From NCBI GenBank assembly GCA_013115125.1, contig JABANN010000062.1, forward strand, positions 1 to 64,000: a DNA stretch of 64,000 nt, given 5' to 3'. Numbering within the stretch: position 1 is the first letter of the stretch; every line of letters begins with the position of its first letter. Below are positions 1 to 11,769 of the stretch, in pieces. The position numbers were made by a program, and so were the translations under genes. A model generated the notes under the pieces. The model made no database searches. It was not told where the DNA came from and was given only the letters and a program-made list of their open reading frames with translations. The stretch comes from Perkinsus olseni. Taxonomy: Eukaryota > Perkinsozoa > Perkinsida.

Positions 1-166
1 GCAACGGCCTTATCCGCCAAATAGACTTCTGAATGGTATAGATATCCTCGACCCCCATATAGGCAACGGCCTTATCCGCCAAATAGACTTCTGAATGGTA
101 TAGATATCCTCAACCCCCATATAGGCAACGGCCTTGTCCGCCAAATAGACTTCTGAATGGTATAGT
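1..166. repeat. 62-bp tandem repeat, about 2.7 copies
   Basis: A 62-bp unit starting gcaacggcct begins at 1, 63 and 125. The first two copies differ by a single base or so, and the third stops matching near 166. The unit is not a multiple of three and none of the frames stays open through all copies, so it is probably intronic or just past a coding exon of the RAD16-like gene that reads leftward here. It may continue beyond the window edge. Confidence 0.9.
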
Positions 167-191
167 ACTACTCAAATATTCTTAGCTGATT

Positions 192-3100
192 CTACCTGCC
201 CCCACGCTGGTTGCGAAATATGCATGAAGGCGACTCGAATGTAAACGAAGGCGGAGGTGTTCGATGGCTAGGAGATATACTCACCGTGCCAAGAGTGATC
301 TCGACCTGCTCAAGACATGCCGGACACTCGACGGGGTCAGCTGACAGTTCGTCACCGATCCACTGACGGATACACTCACTGAATGATGAAGAGCAATGCA
401 AGAGTTGACATCAAGAATAGCAGAGGAAATCAGCGATGAGAGTCGGTAGCTAGAGGTGTCAGAACATTCCTGGTCAGCGTCACGATCTCAGCGGAAAGAG
501 GGGCAGATGATGGTGCTGCGCTAGTGCAGCAGCGCCACCGAGCCAGTCACCACAGCGAACTCCCCTCACTTGTGAAAACGATCCCCGCAGCTGCTTCGCG
601 CCATGGCTTCTCCTTCAACAGGCGGCCTCTGTGAGATCTCGTCGTGACAGATCATCTGATGAACCGGCAGGGGTACATCGCAAAAGCTAAAAAGACCATC
701 ATGCTCTTGTCCTTGAATTCGGCTATTATTAGGACTCTCAGATTTTAGTGTCGAATTTTCGGATAGCTATCTGGGTCATCCGCGCCCCAGCCCGGTTTGG
801 ACTAAACCGTAGATTCAACATATTAGTCTAGTTCCGTCCCCAGTCGATGCGAAGACCCTGATCTGACATCTTAGTCACAATGAGTGTGAAAGATCTGTCA
901 CGAGTGTCGAAGTGTCACGAGTCAAGAAGTCACTATTCGAGCCCCTCGATCAGATCTCAGATGATGATGTGGATGCGGCTTTCATTGGTGAGCTGTGAGC
1001 CCTGCCTGAGTATCGGGAAGCAGACCCAGCGGTACTTATCCGCTGCTGTTTGAGTAGCAACTATGAGAGCTAAAGCGAGTGGGTATTATCTTCAGAGGAG
1101 CCGCGCTTATCCAACGTAGTAAATACCTCTCCAACTGAGCGATCCCCGGACTCACACATTCCACGCGGCCCTTCATCGCCTCACGAAACTTAATCAGGAG
1201 ACCACTGTTAGCCGCCTGAGAAACAATTACATAACTACCACTAAGTCGCGGTCAGATGAATATAACTCACCGCCGCGCGGTGATAGGTCGGGTCCGATCA
1301 CTCTTCGTCTCTCTCCTTCTCAACCCTCCCGCAGAGATGACGGACCATCGACCATTTATCAAGAGCTACTACGAGACCCGCCCTGACCGAGCTCACTTGT
1401 CTAAGCCTCATAAGGAGGACTAACAGCTCCGAGATTTTCGCCTCGAGCATGCCCTCCTCAGCGAGCTGCTCCACCTTATCCTGATACTGCTTGGCAAGGT
1501 CATCATAGAACGCCTGCTCCTCAGGCGCAAGCCGTACGAAGCGCGTGTCCATGATAAGCTTTGGCAAGCGAATATCTTCATCACGTTCCAATTTCGTGCG
1601 CCGCAGAAGTATGTTGCCGAAAATTTTCCGCAGCAGCTGAAGAGCTTGCCGACCTTCGGCAGAGTTTGCACTCCTGATAAAAATTTCGAGGGACCTCACC
1701 AAGGATCCAACTCGGGCATCTCTCGCCCGAGTTGCAATCCCGACTTACTTCACCGTGATGGGCTTAGTGATGTGTCGCCGAAAGTATGACCAATGACTCC
1801 GGCGTGAATGCTCGCATTTCATACAGCGAGTACGCGAGTCAAAGGGGCCGAAGTTGAGAGACTTACAATCACACTGGGAGCAGAAGTAATGCGAGAAGGG
1901 GTCAAGCTTTAGGAACCTAGACAAGCGATATCATCGATATCACTAATTGGTATATAAGACGCCAAAGAGTGGATAGATTCATTATACTTTCATTCAGACA
2001 GTGCAAGCGCCGATCGCCAAGTGGTGCATTGACAATGCAGCATTGTACAGTAGAGCAATAAGTAGGAGTCATGAGGCTCAGTAAAATTTGTACTGAGCCT
2101 ACTGTATGGCTCTATGAAGAAACTCACCTGACCAGGGCATACAAGTCTCCTACACGATTCTGAAAAGGTGTACCGCTCACAGCCCATCGATTGGTAGCAC
2201 GGAGATGGTATCTGGACAACCAAAGTGCAGGAAAAGGGCTGCCAGGGCCTCAGGGTGCAGTGACGGACATCGCCTTTGCCGTACTATTGGTACGGCCTTT
2301 TATGCGGTGGGCCTCATCTAAGATGACACGGCTCCACTGCACGCTATGCGGACCGTTGCCCTGTTCCAAGGCCCTACGCTGCTGCCCTGAGAAAACAAAA
2401 GCCCATATCAAGCAGTCCTTCGATGCGTGCGCGCTCGCAAACCGTACCACCGTACCCGGCTTGCAAAGATATGACGAAGCTAGAGCGGCAACAGTGCTAC
2501 AGAGAACCACCCGAAAATATCGATCGTGGCGGACTGTCGCCCACAGCTCCGCTTCGAGAGTCCAGGACTCTGAGTCCTCACTGTAAGATATGACGCGTTT
2601 CATTGCACTGTGACGTTTCCGTACGACTACAAATTCAAAGTGCTCACGAATGTCCAGACAACAACAAAGCACGACCAACGCCAAGCCACTTACTTCGGAT
2701 ACGACGGACCGACCGAGGCGTACTCCGCTTGATGGTCTTCCGGACCGGAGTCAACGCCACCTCCGATTTCACCTTCGACCCACCGCTGGTCTTGGTCATA
2801 CCACTCCCTCTGCCGCTGGGGCTCCCCTCCGGCTTCACCACCGATTTGCCCCCCCGGTCCGGCGTCCTGTACTTCTGGCACCCCATCTCCCTCTTTACCG
2901 ACTCTCGCGACTTCACGCCAATCGCATCAATCTTCTTCTTCTGGTACTTGAGGATACAGTGGCGCTGGTGAGCTGCCAGAGAGTTCATTCTGAAACCCTC
3001 CTTGCAATAATCACAGATGACGGTCTCGAAGACGGCGGTGAGGGTGCGGTACTGACTCTCCAGTGTGTTGTACGACGTGATAACCACGTCGTACTGCTCC

Positions 3101-4517
3101 AACTCCGCCTTCCCCGATTTCTTCGTCCCATGGTAGACGTAGACCTTGAGCAGCCCTGGCGGAGTCACGCTCCGTCGTATCTCCTCTTCCCATACCACTA
3201 TCGCCGCCAGCGGGCACACCACCAGGGTGGGGCCCTTAACTTGCTGGCGGCGTTTCACGATCAGGGCGATCATCTGCAGAGTCTTCCCCATGCCCATCTC
3301 ATCAGCGAGGACCCCACCCCTGCAGGCAGCCTCCTCCTCCTGGTTGCACATCCAGGCCAAGCCCTCGTGTTGGTAGGGGAGTAGGTGAGTCACCAGCTGA
3401 GAGAGAGCGACACATGCAGGTGTGGTTCTAGGACACAATCTATGGCAGCGTTGCAGCCTGTCTTTGACACTGAATTGCCAGGGCTGATGTAGTAATCGTG
3501 CATGCTTCACAGTCTGTAGTCGATAGCGAGGCCATGTTAGTGACTACGACTACTATGGACTACAGTGTAGTCACGATATCCAGCCTATAGTAATTCCTTG
3601 GTTGCTTAACGCGACCCCACGGTTGGGTCACGTAGAGCAAGAGTATGCCTGTTGTTCTCTACAGCGACCCTGCAGTTGTCTATAATGAGTGTACGGCCTT
3701 TACCGTATTCCTACTGTTGCCTGTAGTCAGTCTATTGTTGTGCAAAGAAGGCTATGACTCTCTACAGTGTGCCTGTTGTTCTCTACAGTGTGCCTATTGT
3801 TCTCTACAGTGTGCCTATTGTTCTCTACAGTGTGCCTATTGTCCTCTATAGTGTGCCTATCGTTGTCTATAGTGTGCCTATTGTTCTCTATAGTGTGCCT
3901 ATTGTTCTCTACAGTGTGCCTATTGTTCTCTATAGTGTGCCTATCGTTGTCTATAGTGTGCCTATCGTTGTCTATAGTGTGCCTATCGTTGTCTATAGTG
4001 TGCCTATTGTTCTCTATAGTGTGCCATCGTTGTCTATAGTGTGCCTATTGTTCTCTATAGTGTGCCTATTCTTGCTCTTAAGTGAGACTACCATCCTCCC
4101 TAACGAGCTTGTATTGTCTACAACGAGCCTAGCGTCTTCTGCGTCGCGCCTATTGTTGTCGCACGAACCTGAAGCCGCCTAAAGTAAGCCTAATGTTGTC
4201 TAATTTAGACAGTCTAAAGCGAAACTATAATCGCCAAAGCCGCGCCAACAATTGCCTACAGCCATCCTGTCGTTGCCTCAAGAGAGAGCCCACCGTTGAA
4301 AGCCCCACCCGATATCTTCCTCCTTCACCCAGCTTACTTCTTCCGGTGGGTCGAATCGACCTACCAGCTCCCTTGAGACCACCCTAGAGTTGTCAGGCAG
4401 CCTCAAATCCAGATTCATAGTCTCCATCTTTTCGATCTCCTCGACGAAGCTCCTCTCAGTCACTTCGGAAGCCACGGACTCGGTGTCAGAGTTGTCACTC
4501 GCGTCTTGCGAATCCAT
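192..4517 (-). CDS. RAD16: RAD16-type SNF2/RING DNA repair helicase (partial, multi-exon)
   Basis: A Swi2/Snf2 ATPase with an embedded RING finger; in yeast Rad16 acts with Rad7 in global-genome nucleotide excision repair. Reading leftward: a putative acidic N-terminal exon (Met at 4517, donor GTAAGC after 4338); the helicase core near 3400-2650 with LLPYQHEGLAWM, ADEMGMGKT (motif I) and VVITSYNTLESQY; DEAH motif II near 2300; RWAVSGTPFQN (motif III) followed by donor GTGAGT near 2130; then YFCSQCDC...CMKCEH near 1760-1900, a cysteine cluster diagnostic of Rad16; a helicase linker at 1298-1702; RING cysteines split over exons near 560-640 and 240-400. The C-terminal helicase lobe lies beyond the left edge. 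Introns are short with GTGAGT/GTAAGC donors. Family assignment is firm. Joining the 4338-4517 exon across the minisatellite is inference. Confidence 0.8.
3759..4072. repeat. 21-bp minisatellite, 15 units
   Basis: Fifteen units of a 21-bp repeat (consensus gtgcctattgttctctatag with one more base), mainly varying C/T in ctacag/ctatag and tgt/cgt. One unit lacks one base, giving 314 bp rather than 315. Degenerate copies of the theme continue on both sides, roughly 3530-4290. Because 21 is a multiple of three, long false ORFs run through it in several frames. It lies within the putative first intron of the RAD16-like gene. Confidence 0.95.
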
Positions 4518-4826
4518 TCCAATGAAAACCGTTTCAAAACTAATGGTTGGTACCAACTCGAAGCGATCCGGCAGCGGAATGCAGATGAGAACCCCAGAAG
4601 CGATCATGACAGAAGCCTCCCTCAGTGGGCTCCATTCGCACCCATACTAGTGCACAATAGAAGAGCAGGCTCCAAGCGAGCGACCCGTTGCTCCTCAGTA
4701 GCTCCCAGTATGACGACCCCCTACCCCTGCCCTTCGACATACACTCCCCTTGAACCCCCATGAACCCGTGTGACAAACTAACGCGAACCCTCCGACGAGT
4801 ACTGCAAATTTACTGTGAGTGCATCG

Positions 4827-7800
4827 TCACCCAGCCACGATATTCTGAGTCAACAACAACCTATCAGCCTCCGACAGCTCTTGAGGGCTCATATCATCAC
4901 TGCCACCGCTTGAGTCGGGGCCTTCCACGGGCAGTTCTGAGAGGGCCAAGGCGATACTCAAGTCCGAGTGTACAAATTGAAGCACTCACTTGGCTGCGCA
5001 GCATCCACCCCTCTCACACGGGCTGGACTATTGAGTAAGCCACCAGAACGGTTATCCCTCATCCAGAGGAGCGCACCGACACCGATGGAAGCTGTGCCGA
5101 TGAAAAAGAAGAATCTTTCCACAGCTAGGTAGGAGCCCGCAGATGAGCCTGTCAAGGAAGAAGGAGTAAGATCTCAGAAGGTGAGATCGATGAGTATCAA
5201 CGGTAGAGTACATGTGGCCCACGATGAGGGAAGACCGACTCACGCCAGCAATCCAGAGGCGTAGACCACCTGCTCGAAAGAGCAGAGAACAAACGACATC
5301 GAGAAGGGACGACCGAACACGACGACCAATCTCGTCTGCCGTGCCGGCTGAGACCGCCGAGTGCTCGTAAACTTACGTATATGAGCCACGATAACCGGCG
5401 TTACTGCCAAACCGAAATTCTGTGCTGCCGTCGTCACGCCATAGGCTGCACCTACAGGAAAGAGTGAAGACGGTAGACAGAAGGACAGAAAAAGAGAAAA
5501 GACAGAAGGAGGGGCCGATGGATCAGTCGAGCCACCCGACTGGAGCGGGGCGGTGCGCCCGTACATACGAGGGCTGTGAGAGGGTCGCCAGTTCTACCCC
5601 AGTGGCGACATTTTGGACCGGAAAAACTCCAAATACCTCGGTGATCGCGACATGGAAAGCGATGACATGAGAGAAAGCAATGCTGTTATTCATGGTTCAT
5701 ATGACATGCTTCCCCACTAGGTTACTAACAATCGTAAGAGCCCCGGCGAATCACTCACCAGTCTTCCTAGGTGGTACTGTCGCTGCCACCAATGGCCATA
5801 CAGCAGAAGCGAACACTGTATAAGATATCCCCAACAATGCCATTGATATAACCTTAGCAACAATAGTGGACAAGAGCAGTGAAAGATGGCCCCGATATTA
5901 CTGGATCTACGAGAGGCAACATGACGTGTGCCAGTGTGGCCATTGTGAAACTCGCCAGAAGGAAATGTATCCGGTAGCCCAATTTGTCTATGCAAATTCC
6001 AGCGATTGGCGAACCAAGCGCCGAGACTCCAAAGAGTATCTGAAAGTGATAACCTCAGGGAAGAGGAAGTCAAAGAGGAGAATCATAGCGAATTGGAGTG
6101 TAGGAAAGATAAGATATGTACCCAAGGGCAACTAAGTAATGGTGGGACTGGATCGAGAGCACTCATTTGGGCTCCAAAGACAAGGACTCCTCGCCGAGGA
6201 GAGAACACTACGTCGAGTCCAAAGACGCGAGCACTTGAAAACAAGTAGGCGATGCCAAGACCAACAACGCCAGGCGAACTACATAAGTGACAAGATTTGA
6301 TGGAACAGCACTAATGCGAGAGACCTCAAGCTTAAGAACTACGCCACGCAGAGAAAGATACCAGCTACGTCAAGATCTAACACGGGGAAGCGATGATCCG
6401 AGAGAAGACGGTTAAGAGGACAGCTCAGCTCCACTACCCCCATGATCTGTCCAACTCTGATATGCACAGCCTCTTTCTTCATTGTGGGGTACCACACTTC
6501 AACGAAGAAGGCGGCCGCTATGTTGTTGAAGGGTAATATCATCGCATAGGTCAGGACGCAGCCCAGGCATACCAACCAAAACTCCACAGAAAACGACAGG
6601 GATGATCGGAGGCTGAAGGACAAAGAGCTGACATAAGCACTCCGTGAGATTATATATTATTTCCAGTCCCATATGGCCCCCATGGGATGCTAGTATATCA
6701 GCAGCGGATAAATACATCGTCGCAAGGCCATATAACGGAGTTTCGTATCCTAGTTTCACATCACCGCGCTCCTCGGCACGTACCTTATTTTACTTGCACA
6801 GTCCGTACGACGATTATAGTACACTTATACGACATGACCACACCTATCGTTGAAGCCTTGCATCAGGTCGCTATATCGTTATCCCACTGAGAGTTATCAC
6901 GAGGGAGGGTAATAGTTTGGACGAAAAAGTTTACATGCTCCGACACCACTGGCCAAGAGTGCGCGAAAGAGCCCTTATCGAATGAAATGAGTCGGAACTC
7001 TCTCAGAAAGATTCCAGCCGTTAATAACGGCCCGTTGTCATTACTTTTCTCCGACGCTCTCACTAGGATTCTCCTCCACTTTAGCATCCTCATTAGTATA
7101 CTGGGCGAAGCGACACAGCGCCAAGGTAAGTACGACTGTACCTATTAAGATCGGTAAAGGGGAAAGAATCGCATGCACAAGAAAGTCACCACCGATGAGC
7201 CACTATCTAGGGCGTTCACTCGGCCGGTACCATGACGACAAACAGAGAAGAAGACCGACGGCTCCTCCCCGGACTTACTTGCTACTGCTATCAGACCCGC
7301 TACGAACGCTCCTGTCACCTGACCAATACAACTAGTCTCATCGGCCTAGTTCCTGCCTCTCACCCCGTAGTGGGCCTCTATACCAGGCGATAGCAGGTCG
7401 TTGAGGACCGAGCCGAAACGGGCCACTGAGAGATTGAGCCCCAGAGCGAAGGCAATCTGATGGCCTCTGAACCACTCAGCCAGGAGGGTCGTCTGCGCCA
7501 CCTGCCGGTTCACGGCATCGCAAAGACATCCGAAAGCCCTTCTCACATTCATGCTTTCCCCGCCAAGTCCGTAGACAACCCTCCCCAACAACACTGTGCC
7601 CATCGAGAGGCGATATGTGCCGATACACTGCAGCAGCTGGCCGATGAACAATAGTACTGCGAGGAGTAGTAGCATAGACCTGAGCGGTCGCTGCTGCTGG
7701 TACGGTTCCGATCCGCAGCGAGAAATGAGACCCAGTCAGAACATTGGAAATGCTACAACTGCTGAAGTATTATCAACCAAAATATCCACTCTTTCTGCGG

Positions 7801-8513
7801 CGTTTCTATCGTGGTCGACCAGAAAAATACCGAGTATTCCGGGACTCTCCTTGTTCGGCCGTAAGGGCCTTACGGTAAGGCAGTGCTGATGAACTCAGAC
7901 TCTGCTATGTGCTTGAAGACCCCGACTATGACCCGTCCGGGAAGTCCTTCTTTCTCTATTCGGACGCGCTTGAAGAAGCGTTCTTTCCCGGTAAAAACGA
8001 CTTTGAGTGACACTGACTATCAATAGTCATTTTCAGAAAAAGAAAATGGCTTTCAGGGCCTGGATAAGGCCCGGTGACAAAGCGACGCTAGGAGTATCAC
8101 CGGACCTAGTCCCAGCACGTACTGCAAACGAGTGATAAACAGAGTCAATTGTGAAGCCCTCATTCCGTCCAAAAGTTCCACACAGTCATGGTTGCAGCAC
8201 CCACCTTATCCCCATCCATTCCATCGATACTCCGAGTACCAGAGGGGTGATCATGTTGGGCAAGGCATAGACCGTGTAAAGGAGGTTGAAGTAGTAGGTG
8301 TACTCCTCCTCCGTCATACGGCTGTCCTCACCTGTGCAGACACACCTCGAACCCTCCGGGCTCCGCAGTACGCTCACCCATGAAGCGCGCCTTCATCTGG
8401 TCGTTTATCGCAGAGGGGATATCATAGGCGTAGTATTGGCCAGAGAGCGCTAAGCACGCCAGAGCCAGTACAACCCATCTCAAGTTCACCGCTGGGGCCT
8501 CGGTAGTTGACAT
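4827..8513 (-). CDS. MFSD1-like major facilitator transporter (multi-exon)
   Basis: A twelve-helix MFS transporter of the MFSD1 group; animal MFSD1 is a lysosomal membrane transporter of dipeptides. Met at 8513 begins MSTTEAPAVNLRWVVLALAC, the first membrane helix. Later exons, leftward: a segment with LLYTVYALPNMITPLVLGV (8186-8377); GRVVYGLGGESMN joined across an intron of about 45 bp (donor GTGAGA, near 7510) to VAQTTLLAEWFRGHQ and FALGLNLSVARFGSVLND, the MFSD1 signature; a helix pair near 6350-6620; AYGVTTAAQNFGLAVTPVIV near 5400; a last helix FFFIGTASIGVGALLWMRD near 5060-5110; and an acidic tail exon that ends with a TGA at 4827. Several exons between 5.6 and 7.3 kb are not resolved. 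The family call is firm, the exact exon set is not. Confidence 0.75.
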
Positions 8514-9425
8514 TTTAAAATCATTGCTGCAAAAGCAGTACGGCGATCCCTGCAGCTCGTCCGATGGAACAGCGGATAAAACCTGAGCCTTCCTTCCCGT
8601 ATGGCGAAGAACCCTAGCCGGTGAAACGATTGAAGCCGGTGAAACGATTGAAGCTTTCCTCATACATCGTGCTGTACATGATACACTCGCCCCGTCTCTC
8701 GGCACAAAGGGCGCAGCCGCCGGCTGTCATCACGCCAAAAATACTGATTAATGGTCTAAATCACACCTACCCATTTCCGCCCTCTTTTAACAACCCAACA
8801 TGCAGCAGTATGAAACAACGCGAGCCTGAACTATATAGTACTTCGCTGTCACCACAGGCAAGGCCAATGGCACCCACACCGGTGACAGCGGCGGTGACAG
8901 CCTTTTTAGAGTGGGGTCGTGAGTCGAAGGAATCAATCCATAGCAACATGGAAAGACCCGTACCAAATACATGTATTTCAACATCAAGAGCGAGTGCGGT
9001 TCGGCTAAGTGTGGCAGGAAGTCCTGTTGAGCCTCGTCATCATCGTAACCGACAAGACTAGGAATAAAAAGTAAAACATCATATGCCACACCAAGCGAGA
9101 GAACAGCAACTACGCTCCTGGGTACATGATAAAAAATCGTAAGCCACAGTAGATTGCCACCTGTCCTAGCGGCATTATAAACAAAGAGATCATCACCGCC
9201 AAGGACAGCCTCCGCTGCTTGACGGTAACGCCATCGACTATATATTAGAGCCTACTCACGAAGCCTACTTTATACTCTTATCGTCAAGAGAAGCAGCAGT
9301 TAATACAGGAAAACAACAGGGCAAACGACCAGAGGTCAGATTGCTGAGACAAGGCAGCACATCGAGGCCCTTCTGAGGTGAGACAACGAGAAGGCAGTGG
9401 GCTAGATGGTAGCCACTCATCTGCC
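8514..9425. other. Intergenic, no gene recognised
   Basis: The space between the MFSD1-like gene start and the first DASS gene stop. Only short ORFs without recognisable features are present. A direct repeat of 18 bp (ccggtgaaacgattgaag) occurs twice in a row at about 8618-8655. Confidence 0.6.
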
Positions 9426-11018
9426 TTAGCTGCTCCAGAAACCCAATAACCACCAGTAGCCGAAGCCAATGCTGATGAGCTCAACGAAATTGACACAGAG
9501 GACCACAAATCCACAGCCCCACCACTGCTTGTTGGTGACATATCCCAATCCAAAGAAGGCTGGATTAGGAGCAGAAGTATAGGGTGTCAGATTGCCTGAC
9601 CAAGTGCAAGTTGCCAAAGCACGGCATGCAACCTCAGGGTCAACACCAGCGGACAGAGCGATCTGAATGAAGGCTGGGTAAAGGGCCGAGACATGGGCTG
9701 TGATAGAGGCGAAGACGTATTGTGTAGCATAGAAGATCAGACATACGACCAAGAGGCATGCATAGGGAGGCAACGAGCTCAGATCTATGAGATCGGCTAG
9801 CCAGATCCAAAAGCCCTTGGCCTTCAACTCAGAAGCCAACATTACCAGTACAGAGAACCACAGCAACAAATTGAAGGCCCCCTTGTTACTGATGACGTTG
9901 TCTTTAATAGTAATCACTCCACACAGTAACATCACCGATACACCCATCGCCGCAACTTCGGTACTCGAGAAGGGGAAGATAGACTTGACCGTAGACGATA
10001 AGATCCACAACAAAACCACACCAAGGAAGACAGCAAGCATTGTGATCTCCAACGGCTTCATACGGCCCATCTCTTTCAACTGGTCCTCTGCGACCTTCTT
10101 TGCCTCAGGAGTTTTCTTGATCTCTGGCTTCAATAGGAAGTACATCTCGATCGGCACTAAAGCTAATACAATGATGCCAACAGGAGCTTGTGAGGCTGCA
10201 AAAGATACCCAGGAAAGATGCACCCCGACGTCCTCCATGAAAGTAACCATCATCGCATTCCAGGCCCCACCAGTAAGCCAGCAGGGAGCAGCCAAAGCGT
10301 TAGCGGTGATCTCTACCATTACAATGTAAGTTCCTATGCGATTCTGGGTACCCATTTCAGGATCCGACTGGAAGGCATCTCTCGCTAGTGGATGTAAGAT
10401 TAGTAACATCACACCAGCTCCTCGTGCTGTGCAAGAGGGTATTGCCAAGGCCAGTATAAGCTCACAGATACAAATACCATAACCCAGGCCTATGGTCGTT
10501 GACCCGACGTACTTGAGAACGATGAAGCACATGCGCTTGCCCAAACCAGTGGTGACGAAACCAGCGGATATAAAGTAAGCGAAGATAATAAGCCACACAG
10601 AAGAGTTAGAGAAGCCCGACAACATCTCGGCCGTGGTCAGTACTCCTGTTACAGAGCAAATACCAATTGCCACTATACACACACCGGCAAGGGGTAAGGG
10701 CTCCAAAACAGCAGCGATGATAGTGCAAAGGAAGACGATGAAGAGGTCCCATGTGTTGGAGCCAAGTCCCGGCGGAACTATCCACCACAGTATCAAGCCT
10801 ACGATGAAGATACCAGCGATCTTTGGGATGTTGGCCCCCGGCCAGACGTTTTGATGCCAATCCCGCAGCTGTTGCCATCTAGTCTTGAAGGCACCTTTGT
10901 GACCCTTCGAGTCAGCAAACTTGGTAGACGACGGTGAGGACTCGACGACCTCATCCTCGGACAGAGGTAACTTGTTGGACTCGACTTCCTTGACCACTGC
11001 CGTTGGCATTACCTCCAA
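9426..11018 (-). CDS. DASS/SLC13-type dicarboxylate transporter, copy A
   Basis: Single-exon, 530 aa. A hydrophilic N-terminal tail of about 60 residues leads to roughly a dozen hydrophobic segments. Family marks: FVTTGLGKRMCFIVLKYVGS near residues 155-175, LGYGICICELILALAIP, the first site motif PSCTARGAG near 195 (the SNT-type sodium/substrate site, S-N-T or S-T-T in relatives), CWLTGGAWNAMM, the second site TPYTSAPNPAFFGLGYV, and a C-terminal FGYWWLLGFW that lines up with the FWWKFLG end of plant DiT proteins. The expected role is transport of dicarboxylates such as malate or 2-oxoglutarate, sodium-coupled or by exchange. Substrate and membrane are unknown. First of eight tandem copies; subgroup with B, F and G (FSNSSVWL type). 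Confidence 0.85.
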   Translation of the reverse strand: MEVMPTAVVKEVESNKLPLSEDEVVESSPSSTKFADSKGHKGAFKTRWQQLRDWHQNVWPGANIPKIAGIFIVGLILWWIVPPGLGSNTWDLFIVFLCTIIAAVLEPLPLAGVCIVAIGICSVTGVLTTAEMLSGFSNSSVWLIIFAYFISAGFVTTGLGKRMCFIVLKYVGSTTIGLGYGICICELILALAIPSCTARGAGVMLLILHPLARDAFQSDPEMGTQNRIGTYIVMVEITANALAAPCWLTGGAWNAMMVTFMEDVGVHLSWVSFAASQAPVGIIVLALVPIEMYFLLKPEIKKTPEAKKVAEDQLKEMGRMKPLEITMLAVFLGVVLLWILSSTVKSIFPFSSTEVAAMGVSVMLLCGVITIKDNVISNKGAFNLLLWFSVLVMLASELKAKGFWIWLADLIDLSSLPPYACLLVVCLIFYATQYVFASITAHVSALYPAFIQIALSAGVDPEVACRALATCTWSGNLTPYTSAPNPAFFGLGYVTNKQWWGCGFVVLCVNFVELISIGFGYWWLLGFWSS

Positions 11019-11769
11019 TTCGGAAAAATGAAATTAAAGCTGAGTACAAGGCCCCAGATCTGTACCAGCCTTCCTATCATATATTAGCGCATGTAAAAGA
11101 GAAATCGCTAGATACTATACGTGAAGGCCGCAAGCTCCATAGCACAACAATAATCCAATTCGCCCCTTCTTGCTCGCCTCAGTGCGAGTCTTCAGCCCCG
11201 CCAAGATGCACTTTCCGGTGCCTCCCGCTCGGGTCACTGCTGCTCCGAGTTATCCCCATCATCGCTAACCCCACTCGCATTGTCATTACCCGGTAATCGT
11301 GCCATCTTGGCGTCTATGCAGTGCCCTTCCTCAAAAGTTCCAAGATCATCGTGCAAGCACAGCGCTGCACCCAAGGCTACACAATACCGCCAATGGCTCC
11401 GTACGACACAATTCGGCACTGACTGGGACCCATCGAGACATCCTGACTTGCATTCTCAGGGCTCCCCGGTAGGGAGCTCGACCCGGCCTGTGAGACTACC
11501 ACCGGTCAGTTTCCACGCCACGTTGTGTCTATGGTCCACGCTCGTATACCCCTTCTCTCCCTGTCACAGAACACAACCAGAAATTACCCGGGAAAAGTCG
11601 TACGCAAATAATAAAACTCTAGAATCAATACTCAGAGTGTCAAACTCGAAACCACTTCCGTTCACTTACATCGGAAAGAAGAAAACTTTGGCCTCCATAA
11701 AACGCGAAGAGAGAGCGCTTGGGTTCAACGTGACCACAGAGTTAGAACCCAATAAGCGAAGCGCTGCTA
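11019..11769. other. Intergenic between DASS copies A and B
   Basis: About 750 bp upstream of copy A's start codon and downstream of copy B's stop. It presumably holds the promoter of A and the 3' end of B. I see no convincing gene, RNA or repeat. Confidence 0.5.

Noticed and set aside
1-166. CRISPR-like array
   Set aside because: Repeats are directly adjacent with no unique spacers, and the genome is eukaryotic.
3754-4182. 142-codon plus-strand ORF made of VLYSVPI repeats
   Set aside because: It is produced by a 21-bp minisatellite; other frames through the repeat are open as well, and there is no non-repeat coding context.
9787-10329. Long plus-strand ORFs opposite the DASS genes (here and at 12836, 18969, 22052, 24075, 30604, 32718)
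   Set aside because: They are antisense shadows of conserved membrane-protein genes and recur at the same relative positions because the sense strand is conserved.
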